From Lihuaxuella thermophila (GTDB lineage: Bacteria > Bacillota > Bacilli > Thermoactinomycetales > Thermoactinomycetaceae), in NCBI RefSeq assembly GCF_900110165.1, contig NZ_FOCQ01000013.1, forward strand, positions 58,878 through 122,877: DNA of 64,000 nt, read 5' to 3'. Both the position numbers and the translations under genes were made by a program. Positions 42,157 through 51,033 of the stretch are shown piece after piece (within the stretch, counting starts at the first letter, position 1; every line of letters starts with the position of its first letter). The notes beneath the pieces were generated by a model. The model was given only the letters and a program-made list of their open reading frames with translations. It did not search any database and had not been told where the DNA came from.

Positions 42157-44055
42157 ATGGACATCTTAAAACGCATTGCCGATTATCGGGAACGCGAAAA
42201 AAAGTTGGCGTGGGAAGGGACCTTCAGCGAGTATCTCGAGCTTGTGAAAAAACAACCTCAAGTGGCTCAAACCGCTCATTCCAGAGTATACAATATGATC
42301 GCCAGAGCAGGCGTAGAGACAGATTCCAATGGAAATAAAAAGTATCTGTTTTTCAGCAGAGAACTTTTTGGATTAGATCGTGCCATTGAACGTTTAGTCG
42401 AAGAATATTTCCATTCGGCAGCCCGCCGCTTGGACGTCCGGAAACGGGTTCTCCTTCTGATGGGTCCGGTCAGCGGAGGAAAATCCACCATCGTCACCTT
42501 GTTGAAAAAAGGATTGGAAGAGTATTCCCGTACGGACGAGGGCGCTCTCTATGCCATTAAAGGTTGTCCGATGCACGAAGAACCTCTCAATCTGATTCCA
42601 CGCGATCTGCGCCCCGAGTTTGAACAGGAATTTGGAGTGCGCATTGAAGGTAATCTGTGTCCGCATTGCCGCTTCCGTCTCAATGAAGAATACGGCGGAC
42701 GAATTGAGGATGTGATGGTGAAACGGGTTCTTTTGTCGGAAGACGAACGGGTCGGGATTGGGACATTTAGTCCGTCAGATCCCAAATCCCAAGATATTGC
42801 TGACTTGACGGGAAGTATTGACTTTGCGACCATTACGGAATATGGTTCGGAGTCAGACCCGAGGGCGTATCGTTTTGACGGGGAACTCAACAAAGCCAAC
42901 CGCGGACTGATGGAATTTCAAGAGATGTTGAAGTGCGATGAGAAATTCTTGTGGAATTTGCTCTCGCTCACTCAGGAAGGAAACTTTAAGGCGGGACGGT
43001 TTGCCTTGATTTCCGCGGACGAGTTGATCGTCGCCCATACCAACGAAGCGGAATACAGGTCGTTTATCGCCAACAAGAAAAATGAGGCGCTGCAATCCCG
43101 GATCATCGTGATGCCGATTCCGTACAACCTGAGTGTGTCGGAAGAAGAGAGAATTTATAAAAAACTGATCCAACAAAGCGATTTGGCCCATATCCACATT
43201 GCCCCGCACTCGCTTCGCGCTGCCGCCATTTTCACCATCTTAACCCGTCTCAAGGAGTCCAAAAAGCAAGGAGTCGACCTGCTGAAGAAAATGCGCCTGT
43301 ATGACGGAGAATCCGTCGAAGGCATGAAAGATATCGATGTGGAAGAATTGAGAAACGAGTTTCTGGATGAAGGAATGTCCGGAATCGACCCCCGCTACGT
43401 GATCAATCGCATCTCCAGTGCTCTCATCAAAACGGACGCCAATTTCATCAATGCGCTGGACATTCTGCGCTCACTCAAGGAAGGTCTGGATCAACATCCG
43501 TCCATCACCCCGGAGCAACGGGAAAAATACCTTCACTTCATCTCCATCGCCCGCAAAGAGTACGATGAAATCGCCAAAAAAGAAGTGCAAAAGGCTTTTG
43601 TCTACTCGTATGAAGAGTCGGCCAAAACGTTGATGGACAATTATCTGGATAACGTCGAAGCGTATTGCAACTGGCAAAAGCTCCGCGACCCGATCACAGG
43701 AGAGGAATTGGAGCCCGATGAAAAGCTGATGCGCTCGATCGAAGAGCAAATCGGCATTTCCGAAAATGCGAAGAAAGCGTTCCGCGAAGAGATTTTGATA
43801 CGCATCTCCGCTTACGCCCGCAAAGGGAAACGCTTTGACTACAACAGCCATGACCGCCTGCGTGAAGCGATCCAGAAAAAATTGTTTGCCGACCTCAAAG
43901 ATGTGGTAAAAATCACTACCTCTACCAAAACTCCGGATGAAAACCAGTTGAAGAAAATCAACGAAGTGATCAACCGTCTGGTAGCGGATTACGGCTATAC
44001 CCCGGCAAGCGCCAATGAATTGTTGAGATATGTTGGAAGCTTGCTCAACCGTTAA
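42157..44055 (+). CDS. prkA: PrkA serine protein kinase/AAA+ protease-like protein
   Basis: 631 aa, the usual PrkA length. ATG 42157 behind GGGGAGAGGAGG gives MDILKRIADYREREKKLAWE; an ORF extension upstream is dropped. Walker A is GPVSGGKST near residue 103, the AAA+ core continues with the cysteine pair CPHC, and the C-terminal kinase-like region follows (YSYEESAKTLMDNYLDNVEA). In Bacillus, PrkA acts in sporulation and related starvation responses. It forms a conserved pair with yhbH. Confidence 0.96.
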   Translation: MDILKRIADYREREKKLAWEGTFSEYLELVKKQPQVAQTAHSRVYNMIARAGVETDSNGNKKYLFFSRELFGLDRAIERLVEEYFHSAARRLDVRKRVLLLMGPVSGGKSTIVTLLKKGLEEYSRTDEGALYAIKGCPMHEEPLNLIPRDLRPEFEQEFGVRIEGNLCPHCRFRLNEEYGGRIEDVMVKRVLLSEDERVGIGTFSPSDPKSQDIADLTGSIDFATITEYGSESDPRAYRFDGELNKANRGLMEFQEMLKCDEKFLWNLLSLTQEGNFKAGRFALISADELIVAHTNEAEYRSFIANKKNEALQSRIIVMPIPYNLSVSEEERIYKKLIQQSDLAHIHIAPHSLRAAAIFTILTRLKESKKQGVDLLKKMRLYDGESVEGMKDIDVEELRNEFLDEGMSGIDPRYVINRISSALIKTDANFINALDILRSLKEGLDQHPSITPEQREKYLHFISIARKEYDEIAKKEVQKAFVYSYEESAKTLMDNYLDNVEAYCNWQKLRDPITGEELEPDEKLMRSIEEQIGISENAKKAFREEILIRISAYARKGKRFDYNSHDRLREAIQKKLFADLKDVVKITTSTKTPDENQLKKINEVINRLVADYGYTPASANELLRYVGSLLNR

Positions 44056-44090
44056 CGCTGGTCTGTCAAGTTGGAAACGGGAGGTGAATA

Positions 44091-45254
44091 ATGATGACGC
44101 ACCCCCTTTTTATCGTTTCCCAAGAGGATTGGTCCCTGCACCGAAAGGGATATCAAGACCAAATGCGACACCAGGATAAAGTCAGGGAAGCCATCCGCAA
44201 AAATTTGCCTGATTTAATCAGTGAAGAAAGCATTATCATGTCGGATGGGAAACATGTGATCAAAATCCCGATCCGTTCCATGGAAGAATATCGGTTTCGG
44301 TTCAACTACAACAAGGCAAAGCATGTGGGTCAAGGAGACGGGAACAGCAAGGTGGGAGATGTACTGGGACGCGAATCTCCTGCCGGACAACAAGGCCCCG
44401 GAAAAGGGCAGGGAGCGGGAGACTCGGCAGGGTCGGATTATTACGAAGCAGAGGTCACTGTAGCCGAATTGGAGGGAATTCTCTTCTCCGAAATGGAGCT
44501 GCCGCGTTTAGAACGCAAAGAACAAGACGAAATGACTGTGGACGACATCCGGTTTAACGATGTCCGGAAAAAAGGGTTGATGGGAAACATTGATAAAAAG
44601 AGAACCCTCCTGGAAGCCATTAAACGGAACGCCTTGAAAGGCAATCGCGGCAAAGCCCGCATCTCCATCGATGACCTGCGCTTTAAAACCTGGGAAGATA
44701 TTGTTGTTCCCCACTCCAATGCCGTCGTCATCGCCATGATGGATACCAGTGGAAGTATGGGAATATTCGAAAAATATATTGCCCGCAGTTTCTTCTTCTG
44801 GATGGTCCGTTTTCTTCGCACCCGTTACCAAAATGTAGAAATTGTCTTTATTGCCCACCATACCGAGGCAAAAGAAGTGAGTGAAGAAGCTTTCTTCACC
44901 AAAGGAGAGAGCGGGGGAACCATCTGTTCCTCGGCTTACCGCAAGGCGCTTGAAATCATTGACTCCCGTTATCCGCCGCAACGTTACAACATCTATCCTT
45001 TCCATTTTTCCGACGGCGACAACCTGACCTCGGACAATGAACGCTGTGTCGCCCTCGTAAAAGAACTGATGAAACGATCCAACATGTTCGGCTACGGGGA
45101 AGTCAATCAGTATAACCGTCATTCATCAATACTCACTGGCTATAGAAACTCAAACCTTTTCCAAGATCCCAAATTCATGTACTATGTCATTCGGGATAAG
45201 AGTCAAGTATATGACGCGCTCAAACACTTTTTTGGGAAAAAAGAGGCCGTATAA
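44091..45254 (+). CDS. yhbH: Sporulation protein YhbH (DUF444)
   Basis: 387 aa (two ATGs side by side). It has the DUF444 layout: a charged N-terminus with a Gly/Gln-rich linker (residues about 90-125), [20 protein letters not shown], and a C-terminal von Willebrand A-like domain with the MIDAS sequence MMDTSGSMG and later THR/ASP ligands ([10 protein letters not shown]). Partner of PrkA in sporulation and stress. The stop codon lies 5 bases from the 3' end of the phage recombinase gene, so the phage joined the chromosome exactly here; the C-terminus ([10 protein letters not shown]) looks intact. Confidence 0.95.
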   Translation: MMTHPLFIVSQEDWSLHRKGYQDQMRHQDKVREAIRKNLPDLISEESIIMSDGKHVIKIPIRSMEEYRFRFNYNKAKHVGQGDGNSKVGDVLGRESPAGQQGPGKGQGAGDSAGSDYYEAEVTVAELEGILFSEMELPRLERKEQDEMTVDDIRFNDVRKKGLMGNIDKKRTLLEAIKRNALKGNRGKARISIDDLRFKTWEDIVVPHSNAVVIAMMDTSGSMGIFEKYIARSFFFWMVRFLRTRYQNVEIVFIAHHTEAKEVSEEAFFTKGESGGTICSSAYRKALEIIDSRYPPQRYNIYPFHFSDGDNLTSDNERCVALVKELMKRSNMFGYGEVNQYNRHSSILTGYRNSNLFQDPKFMYYVIRDKSQVYDALKHFFGKKEAV

Positions 45255-45262
45255 GCCTCTCA
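45238..45262. other. Probable left prophage junction (attL region)
   Basis: The end of yhbH and the end of the convergent recombinase gene lie 5 bases apart, so the core must fall in or next to the last codons of yhbH. AGAGGC (45243-45248) pairs with GCCTCT (45255-45260) across the yhbH stop codon. The partner copy (attR) is outside the window, so the core cannot be fixed. Confidence 0.5.
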
Positions 45263-46807
45263 TAATCGGGGGAATAACTCAATATTAAAGTGATCTATCT
45301 GCTTCCAATTGATATCCCGATAATAAGTCGCTTTCTCAAGCACTGACTTGAGAAGGCGATTTTTCTTTTCTATGTCATCCGTAGCGCGATAAGCAGCCAA
45401 CACATTTTTTATCCGTGGTACAAATTCATTTTGCTTTTTCTCTTTTTCTTCCTCCCGTTTGATTTCTTCCTTTAGCTGATCAATCTGTTCTTGAGTGGTT
45501 TTAATTCGATCGCTGACGATTTGTTGCCGTTCCATAAAAACCTCAATTGTATAAACCTTTTTTTCCAGCAATTCATGTAGGTTGTTTTTTTGTTCAAACA
45601 ATTCCTCCAGTTCCTTCTCCTTTTGTTTTAACTGTGCCAGCTTGAAAGGGATCACGGAGGTTGTCTTTTGTTTCTTAACTTTGCTTTCATCAGCTTCGAA
45701 AGTGGCTACAATTTGTTCCAGCCCTTCTAAAATTCGTTGCTCAACTAATTCTAAAACAGCACCTTTTTGTTTTCCTTTACAACTTGTTTGTACGCAGCGT
45801 AGTTGATCCCGTTTGTGAGGATAGTAAAATTTCATCATTGCGTGTCCGCATAGCGCACAAAACAATACACCGGCTAAGGGATTTGAAAGTGGTTTAGTTG
45901 GACGAGTGGGGGGCCTCCACCTTCCGGAGTGAGCCAGGTTAGCTTTTCGGAATAACTCTTCTGATACGAGAGGTTCATGAGCATTGTTATGTCTTGTCCA
46001 TTGTTCGGGTGGCATTTTCTTTCGGATGTATTTCCCATTGCGCTTGATGTACTTGATTTTTCCCCATATGATATGTCCGAGATAAACCTCATTTTTCACG
46101 ATCTCAGATATCGTTGATGCCCGCCAGTAATCATCTCCACTTGGTGACTTTATCCCCATTGCATCTAATTCCCTTGCTATCTGTATGCGCCCCGCACCTT
46201 CGGCCATTCTCTCAAAAATGAGTTTTACTACCCATGCTGTTTCCGGGTCCGGATAAAGCTTTAGGTTTTCGTCTCGGAGGTAGCCGTATGGGGGTTTTTT
46301 GCTGATCGATTTGCCTTCCTTTGCTGATGCCCGCCGGCCGCGTTGCATCCGCTTGTTGATCGCTTTCAATTCTTCCCTGGACAATATGCTTTTTACTCCA
46401 AAGATCAGCTCTGATCCTTCAGCGTTGGGGTCTATAACCTCCGTCGGGGTGATAATCAGGGTTTCTGAATACTGCAATACCCGGAAAATGGAGCCCATGT
46501 CGAACATGTCTCCCCGGCCTAAGCGATCCAGATCCATGACCAGGATCGCATCGACAGCCCCCTGCTCAACTTCCCGAAGCATTCTCTGTATTTCTGGCCG
46601 ATCAATGATATATTCCCCGGAAACCACTTCCTCGAAAATCTCGACGATATGATGGTTCTCGCGTCGAGCAACCTCTAGGAGTTGCAGCCGATGCCGCTCC
46701 AGGGTGTCGAACTCTCTCCCCTCATTTTGGGCTTTTCGTTCTTCTTCAACGTCCTTTCGACTTTTTCTAAGGTAAATGAAGCAGTCAAGTCCAGTAGGCC
46801 GATTCAT
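45260..46807 (-). CDS. Large serine recombinase, prophage integrase
   Basis: 515 aa from ATG 46807 behind AAGGTGAT; GTG 46819 is an alternative. The N-terminal resolvase domain has catalytic Ser16 (LRKSRKD), DLDRLGRGD and REELKAINKRMQRGRRA; a recombinase domain (PPYGYLRDENLKLYPDPETA), a zinc ribbon (CALCGHAMM...CVQTSCKG) and a long coiled coil (KQKEKELEELFEQKNNLHEL) follow. It integrates or excises the prophage. Its 3' end touches yhbH, the likely attachment gene. Confidence 0.95.
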   Translation of the reverse strand: MNRPTGLDCFIYLRKSRKDVEEERKAQNEGREFDTLERHRLQLLEVARRENHHIVEIFEEVVSGEYIIDRPEIQRMLREVEQGAVDAILVMDLDRLGRGDMFDMGSIFRVLQYSETLIITPTEVIDPNAEGSELIFGVKSILSREELKAINKRMQRGRRASAKEGKSISKKPPYGYLRDENLKLYPDPETAWVVKLIFERMAEGAGRIQIARELDAMGIKSPSGDDYWRASTISEIVKNEVYLGHIIWGKIKYIKRNGKYIRKKMPPEQWTRHNNAHEPLVSEELFRKANLAHSGRWRPPTRPTKPLSNPLAGVLFCALCGHAMMKFYYPHKRDQLRCVQTSCKGKQKGAVLELVEQRILEGLEQIVATFEADESKVKKQKTTSVIPFKLAQLKQKEKELEELFEQKNNLHELLEKKVYTIEVFMERQQIVSDRIKTTQEQIDQLKEEIKREEEKEKKQNEFVPRIKNVLAAYRATDDIEKKNRLLKSVLEKATYYRDINWKQIDHFNIELFPRL

Positions 46808-46819
46808 GTCACGTATCAC

Positions 46820-47149
46820 CTTCTAAGACACTCGTTGTTTTGATTATAACATGCACAAAAATTTTGAGAGCGATGATGATCTGGATGAAGGTGAGGGATT
46901 GGGAATAAAAAAGTATTCCATTTTTTGGTTACCCTTTTATGGACTTATGTTGTTTTAAAAGAAAATGGTTGTATGACGTATCACGAACTAGCGTTCGAGA
47001 AATATTATATTATAACAGGAATTTTGCGAAATTGACACCCGTGCAGAATTATCATATCCTAAGCTTACAAGTAGTAATTTTTTTTATGATTATCTCGCCT
47101 AATAACCGTAAACACTAAAGGAAACCTCGATCAATTAATCGGAAGGAGG
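46820..47149. other. Gene-free stretch before the Panacea operon
   Basis: No supported gene. It holds an inverted repeat CGAAC/GTTCG (46984-46997), which could be an operator, and the promoter at 47032-47060. Confidence 0.5.
47032..47060 (+). promoter_or_regulatory. Promoter of the Panacea toxin-antitoxin operon
   Basis: TTGACA (47032-47037), 17-base spacer, TATCCT (47055-47060), about 100 bases before the first gene. Confidence 0.65.
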
Positions 47150-47158
47150 ATGATTATT

Positions 47159-47614
47159 ATGGCAAGCATCCTCGATGTAGCTGAGTATTTTTTATCAAAA
47201 GTGGATCTCGAAGCTGGAGAAAATATGACCCATCTAAAATTGCAAAAGTTATGTTACTATGCTCAGGCATGGCATCTTGCTATTCATGACACACCACTAT
47301 TTGATGAAAAATTTCAAGCTTGGGCTCATGGGCCAGTTAGTCCAACACTTTATAAAAAGTATGCTGATTATAAATGGCAACCGATTGAGATTCCTGAATA
47401 TCCAGAGTATGATTTGAGCCCTGGTCAAATGGAGTTTCTGGATGATATTTGGAATGTTTACGGGATTTATGACGCAAAATATTTGGAGCGGCTTACCCAC
47501 CAAGAAGATCCTTGGCTTAACGCTAGAGGTAATTTGCCTGAAGGTGCATATTGTACTAATGTAATTGATGAAGAAGACATGAAGCGTTACTACAGGGAGA
47601 TGACAGAAGATTAA
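47159..47614 (+). CDS. Panacea-domain antitoxin (SocA/PanA-like)
   Basis: 151 aa. The Panacea/DUF4065 features are plain: VAEYFLSKVDLEAGENMTHL, KLQKLCYYAQAWHLAI, FQAWAHGPVSPTLYKKYADY, then LDDIWNVYGIYDAKYLERLT and the end motif HQEDPWLNARG. Panacea proteins are antitoxins for many unrelated toxins. ATG 47159 behind GGAAGGAGG; the ATG at 47150 abuts the site. The stop codon overlaps the next start (TAATG), which marks a coupled pair. Confidence 0.87.
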   Translation: MASILDVAEYFLSKVDLEAGENMTHLKLQKLCYYAQAWHLAIHDTPLFDEKFQAWAHGPVSPTLYKKYADYKWQPIEIPEYPEYDLSPGQMEFLDDIWNVYGIYDAKYLERLTHQEDPWLNARGNLPEGAYCTNVIDEEDMKRYYREMTED

Positions 47615-48069
47615 TGGGTCGCAATAAAAACAAAAAGAAAAAGCCTTTTGTCGAAAGGCCAGATGCTAATATCGGTGATAAAAAAATTAAAAGAGCTGGT
47701 TTGGAAGCAAGGGATGAAGGTAATACAGATGACCAGCATCCCGTTTTTTCTTTCCTTTATGTGGACGAGCGACTTCCTATAACGAATATGAATGATCAAC
47801 AATTAAAAAACATGATGAATTTATTCATCAGATTAGAGCAAATGACATGGAAGGACATAAAGAAAAATAAAAATTACTATAAAGGGAATCTGGATATAAA
47901 GACATTCAAGGTTCCTTGGCCTACTCACAAAATAGATCCTTTTTACAAGGTTAGTGAACTTCGGTGTAATTGCGGGACGAGGATTTTTGGTTTTAGAACT
48001 GGCAGAACATTTAGGATTGTGTGGTTTGATGCAAATCATGATGTTTATCCTCATAAGAAAAATGGATAA
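47614..48069 (+). CDS. Putative toxin of the Panacea pair
   Basis: 151 aa, with a very basic N-terminus (MGRNKNKKKKPFVERP) and a C-terminal part with a Cys pair (RCNCGTRIFGFRTGRTFRIV) ending WFDANHDVYPHKKNG. The end resembles RelE/HigB-type toxin strands ('R.FGF..G..F.IVWFD..H..YP'), so an mRNA-cleaving toxin is a reasonable guess, not proven. The start overlaps the antitoxin stop (TAATG). A terminator follows. Confidence 0.68.
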   Translation: MGRNKNKKKKPFVERPDANIGDKKIKRAGLEARDEGNTDDQHPVFSFLYVDERLPITNMNDQQLKNMMNLFIRLEQMTWKDIKKNKNYYKGNLDIKTFKVPWPTHKIDPFYKVSELRCNCGTRIFGFRTGRTFRIVWFDANHDVYPHKKNG

Positions 48070-48095
48070 GTGACAATAGAAGACAAAATACATAA

Positions 48096-48130
48096 AAACC
48101 GGCCACGCGGACCGGCTTTTTGTTTTTTGG
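48096..48130 (+). terminator. Terminator of the Panacea pair
   Basis: CCGGCC and GG/CCGG pair around ACGC, followed by CTTTTTGTTTTTT. Confidence 0.8.
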
Positions 48131-48182
48131 GTTTTACCTATGGTATAATCAAAAACGCAAACATATGTTCCTGGTGCTAAAG

Positions 48183-49037
48183 TCATAAAATAACTTTTGC
48201 ATCCAATAAACCAGGGATCTGTAAATCGACATGGATGTTTGAAGAATCATGATGATCGGCATAACTATTGTTCTTTTTGAGATCTTTATCACTGGGTATA
48301 TCAGGTGGATCGATAGGAGCTTTTTTAGGTTCTTGGTTTGGTTGATCCTTTTTGGGTCTCTCTGGATTTATCGAAGGGTATAGATCGATTCGTTTATTTG
48401 GAGAATTAGAATTTCGGTGATTAGGGCCCATGCGAGTTTTACGTTTCCTTTGGTTTGGATTGACCTTTTGAGCATATTGTTCCTCAGGTTTGGCTGGAGT
48501 ATCAACTATGGTTTCTTGTTGTTTTTTTTCTAAGTTTTCTTGTTGCTTTTTTTCTTCATTGCTGCCATTATTTTGAGTTTCTATCTTAGCTATCAGACGC
48601 TTATGTTTGTACTCCAGTTGAGTTATTTTATTCTTTAATTCACTGTAATCCTTTTTTAGTTCTACTATTTGCCGTTCGGAGGCAGTATACTTGGCATGAT
48701 TGGCATACGCGGAATACACATGTAGAATCAATAAAAGTGATGTGACGGAGACTCCAATGAGAAGACAAAATTTCCTTCTTCGTTTTTTGTCTCTCTCCTT
48801 AAAGAAATCAGTCTTTTTTTGGATATGATCAAAAACCTTCTTTTTTAAATCTTTCGGCACTTCATATTGCGGGAGACTATCTAATAGATGATCAACGACT
48901 GGATCTAACTCGCGTAGTTCTAACTGGCAATATGGGCATTCTTCTAGATGAGCCTCAAAAAGTCGTAACTCTTCTTCTTCAAGACCACCCAGGGCATAGA
49001 CTTCAACCAAAGAGCAAAGATCATTTTTAACGTTCAT
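48183..49037 (-). CDS. Anti-sigma factor with zinc-binding N-terminus
   Basis: 284 aa. Residues about 1-45 are an anti-sigma zinc motif (FEAHLEECPYCQLEL, HxxxCxxC). A membrane span follows near residues 90-108 (FCLLIGVSVTSLLLILHVY), then a coiled coil (ERQIVELKKDYSELKNKITQ) and a low-complexity extracytoplasmic tail of Lys, Asn, Pro, Asp. It should hold the ECF sigma at the membrane. The start overlaps the sigma gene by 11 bases. An anti-sigma gene inside a prophage is unusual. Confidence 0.86.
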   Translation of the reverse strand: MNVKNDLCSLVEVYALGGLEEEELRLFEAHLEECPYCQLELRELDPVVDHLLDSLPQYEVPKDLKKKVFDHIQKKTDFFKERDKKRRRKFCLLIGVSVTSLLLILHVYSAYANHAKYTASERQIVELKKDYSELKNKITQLEYKHKRLIAKIETQNNGSNEEKKQQENLEKKQQETIVDTPAKPEEQYAQKVNPNQRKRKTRMGPNHRNSNSPNKRIDLYPSINPERPKKDQPNQEPKKAPIDPPDIPSDKDLKKNNSYADHHDSSNIHVDLQIPGLLDAKVIL

Positions 49038-49575
49038 TAACGCCTAACCAACCTTTCAACCTCAATTTAAGCCTTTTTAGTCCTAGTCTCACCCGACTTT
49101 TTACGGTTCCTTCGGGAATGGATTTTAACTTTGCAACTTGTTTGTATGTGTAACCCTTCAGAATCAACTGAATCGCTTCCTGCTGTTCTTGAGGTAATTG
49201 CTGGATCGATTCTTGGATAATGGTTTGATTAATAAGCCGATCCTCAAAGCTATCATCTATTTTCCTTAGCGAATCCTGCACTTCTATAATAAGTGATCGT
49301 TTCTTGGTATCCTTTAGTTTTTTCAAAGCTGTGTTTTTGCAAATGTTTAATATCCATGTTTTGAATGAGGATCTAAATCGAAAAGTATGGGCTTTTTCAA
49401 TTACCTTAACAAATGTGTCCTGAACTACATCCTGTGCTAAGTGATGGTCTTTTACAATTATTCTAGCGCAACGATAAATCGTTTCTTCATATCGGTCATA
49501 TAAAATATTGATCGCTTCGTAATCCATCTGAACAATCCGCACGACCAATTCATCGTCCGAGATGTTCCCTTTCAA
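49027..49575 (-). CDS. ECF-type RNA polymerase sigma factor
   Basis: 182 aa. Region 2 (INILYDRYEETIYRCARIIV, LAQDVVQDTFVKVIEKAHTF, FKTWILNICKNTALKKLKDT) and region 4 (LPQEQQEAIQLILKGYTYKQ, VAKLKSIPEGTVKSRVRLGL) are both clear, with the short linker of ECF sigmas. TTG start after AGAAGG. Coupled with the anti-sigma. Upstream lie palindromes (CCTAG/CTAGG at 49609-49625 and CTAAAAAT/ATTTTTAG at 49646-49663) that could regulate it. Target promoters unknown. Confidence 0.92.
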   Translation of the reverse strand: MKGNISDDELVVRIVQMDYEAINILYDRYEETIYRCARIIVKDHHLAQDVVQDTFVKVIEKAHTFRFRSSFKTWILNICKNTALKKLKDTKKRSLIIEVQDSLRKIDDSFEDRLINQTIIQESIQQLPQEQQEAIQLILKGYTYKQVAKLKSIPEGTVKSRVRLGLKRLKLRLKGWLGVNER

Positions 49576-49716
49576 TATCGAAACCTTCTTTCTTATTCAG
49601 TTTTTACCTAGAGTGAGACTAGGTTTTCAATTCAAAAAAAGTGATCTAAAAATCAATTTTTAGGGTCTATATAGATAGAAGCGCCTAAAAAAAGAGTTGA
49701 GAGGGAGAGAGCAGAC

Positions 49717-49923
49717 TTGGAAAAAAATCTGACCATCTTCTCATCACTAAATTGTATCGGAAAAAAATGCAATGAGATTCGAACGTTAGTACCTTTAATT
49801 CAGTACAAATGCCAGAATTGTAAAGTCGGATTAAAAGAATATAATTGCTGTTTATTGGCCGCGTCATTAAAACATGAGTTAGGTATTTTACATAAACAAA
49901 AAAATCCTGAAAAGAACTATTAG
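49717..49923 (+). CDS. Small cysteine-rich protein, unknown
   Basis: 68 aa from TTG 49717 with a purine-rich GAGAGGGAGAGAG upstream. Six Cys residues occur, including CQNC and a CC pair, spaced like a small zinc-binding domain. It lies divergent from the sigma gene and its stop touches the end of the CI-like gene. No family recognised; a chance ORF is possible. Confidence 0.4.
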   Translation: MEKNLTIFSSLNCIGKKCNEIRTLVPLIQYKCQNCKVGLKEYNCCLLAASLKHELGILHKQKNPEKNY

Positions 49924-50363
49924 TTATCATTCGTTTTTTCTTTTTGAATTTGAGTATCAACAAAGATTTCTAACACAGTCATAAGTTTTGTTAGAAACTC
50001 CTCGTCTTTCGTCTTTATGACAGTTCCGATAAGGCTGAGGAGTTTTTCTAGTTTTTCAGGATCATTCATTGCTGCATCGACTTCTGCACGATCTATATTA
50101 AACAACTTGAGAATGTCTGGATCATTTAGTATCGTTTGGTCAATCACATGGCCTTTTGGGTCGTCGGTTTGACCAGTTAGATAGTCTAAACTTACTCCAA
50201 AAAAATCGGCAAATTGTCGAGCTAACTCTAATGAAGGTTCGCGTTCTCCCCTTTCATACATACCGATGGCACTTTCGCTTAATTTAAATCTTTTTCCAAG
50301 CTCTTTTTGAGTTATTTTTTTGTGTTGACGTAATTCACGAAGTCGATTTCCAAAAATCTTCAT
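49920..50363 (-). CDS. CI-like XRE repressor
   Basis: 147 aa from ATG 50363 behind AGGTGAT. N-terminal helix-turn-helix (RLRELRQHKKITQKELGKRF, LSESAIGMYERGEREPSLEL) with a short C-terminal helical domain (DRAEVDAAMNDPEKLEKLLS). No peptidase domain, so it cannot self-cleave like LexA-type CI, and lysogeny must be ended another way, for example by the antirepressor encoded nearby. Divergent from the Cro-like gene, with three operators between. Confidence 0.88.
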   Translation of the reverse strand: MKIFGNRLRELRQHKKITQKELGKRFKLSESAIGMYERGEREPSLELARQFADFFGVSLDYLTGQTDDPKGHVIDQTILNDPDILKLFNIDRAEVDAAMNDPEKLEKLLSLIGTVIKTKDEEFLTKLMTVLEIFVDTQIQKEKTNDN

Positions 50364-50383
50364 ATTCATCACCTGTCAACATA

Positions 50384-50457
50384 TTAACACAAAGCGTGTT
50401 AATTTAGTATTTGACAGCACATAATGTGTTGACAACGCACATTATGTGTTGTAATAT
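50384..50457. promoter_or_regulatory. CI/Cro control region with three operators and the early promoter
   Basis: Three dyads are visible: TTAACAC/GTGTTAA (50384-50402), CACATAATGTG (50418-50428) and CACATTATGTG (50438-50448); the last two are 20 bases apart, two helical turns. The rightward promoter is TTGACA (50429-50434), 17 bases, TATAAT-like TAATAT (50452-50457), with the third dyad inside its spacer. Confidence 0.82.
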
Positions 50458-50499
50458 TGAATCAACAACACGAAACGTACTAAAAAGGGTGGTGAAAAG

Positions 50500-50721
50500 A
50501 TGAATAAAAAACTAATCGCTGCAAAACTAATCTCTCTACGAGGAGACAAATCACGAGACGAAGTAGCAAAAGCAATAGGAATCAGTGTAAGCGCACTTCA
50601 AATGTATGAAAACGGGCGAAGAATTCCTCGCGATCCAGTGAAAATTAAATTAGCTAAGTATTATGGTGTATCTGTACAGGAAATTTTTTTTGGAGATCAA
50701 CCGCACGAAATGTGCGGATAA
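50500..50721 (+). CDS. Cro-like XRE regulator
   Basis: 73 aa, little more than one helix-turn-helix: KLISLRGDKSRDEVAKAIGI, SVSALQMYENGRRIPRDPVK. ATG behind AAGGGTGGTGAAAAG. First gene of the rightward early transcript; expected to turn off the CI-like gene. Confidence 0.85.
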   Translation: MNKKLIAAKLISLRGDKSRDEVAKAIGISVSALQMYENGRRIPRDPVKIKLAKYYGVSVQEIFFGDQPHEMCG

Positions 50722-50736
50722 AGGAGAGTGATCCAA

Positions 50737-50925
50737 ATGGCCATATCACTACCTCAACGTAAATCGGGCATTGAACCTCGCGAATTCCAATTTGGCAACA
50801 CCACGGTCCGGATCCATTCCAAACTGGCCTGGATGACCGAAGAGGAGCAACGCGCCTGGTATAAGGAGCAATGGCAAAAAGGGAACCCTATACTCCAACG
50901 GATCGCCGAAGCCATGTTCGAATAA
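50737..50925 (+). CDS. Small phage protein, unknown
   Basis: 62 aa from ATG 50737 behind AAAGGAGAG (GTG 50728 abuts that site). It contains FQFGNTTVRIHSKLAWMTEE and EQRAWYKEQWQKGNP, a helix rich in Trp, Glu and Lys. No family recognised; it lies in the early operon right after Cro. Confidence 0.62.
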   Translation: MAISLPQRKSGIEPREFQFGNTTVRIHSKLAWMTEEEQRAWYKEQWQKGNPILQRIAEAMFE

Positions 50926-51033
50926 CTGGAATTATTATGTAAATTCCAAAAAATACTCCTCTTCATTTCTACCATTTAACCGTCCTCTATACAAGAGATT
51001 CATAGAAATTAATTTTTGGTAAGGAGGTCACCA

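Noticed and set aside
50384..50448. CRISPR-like array
   Set aside because: The repeats are three short palindromes at different spacings between divergent regulators, which is an operator set, not an array. I saw no CRISPR array elsewhere in the window.
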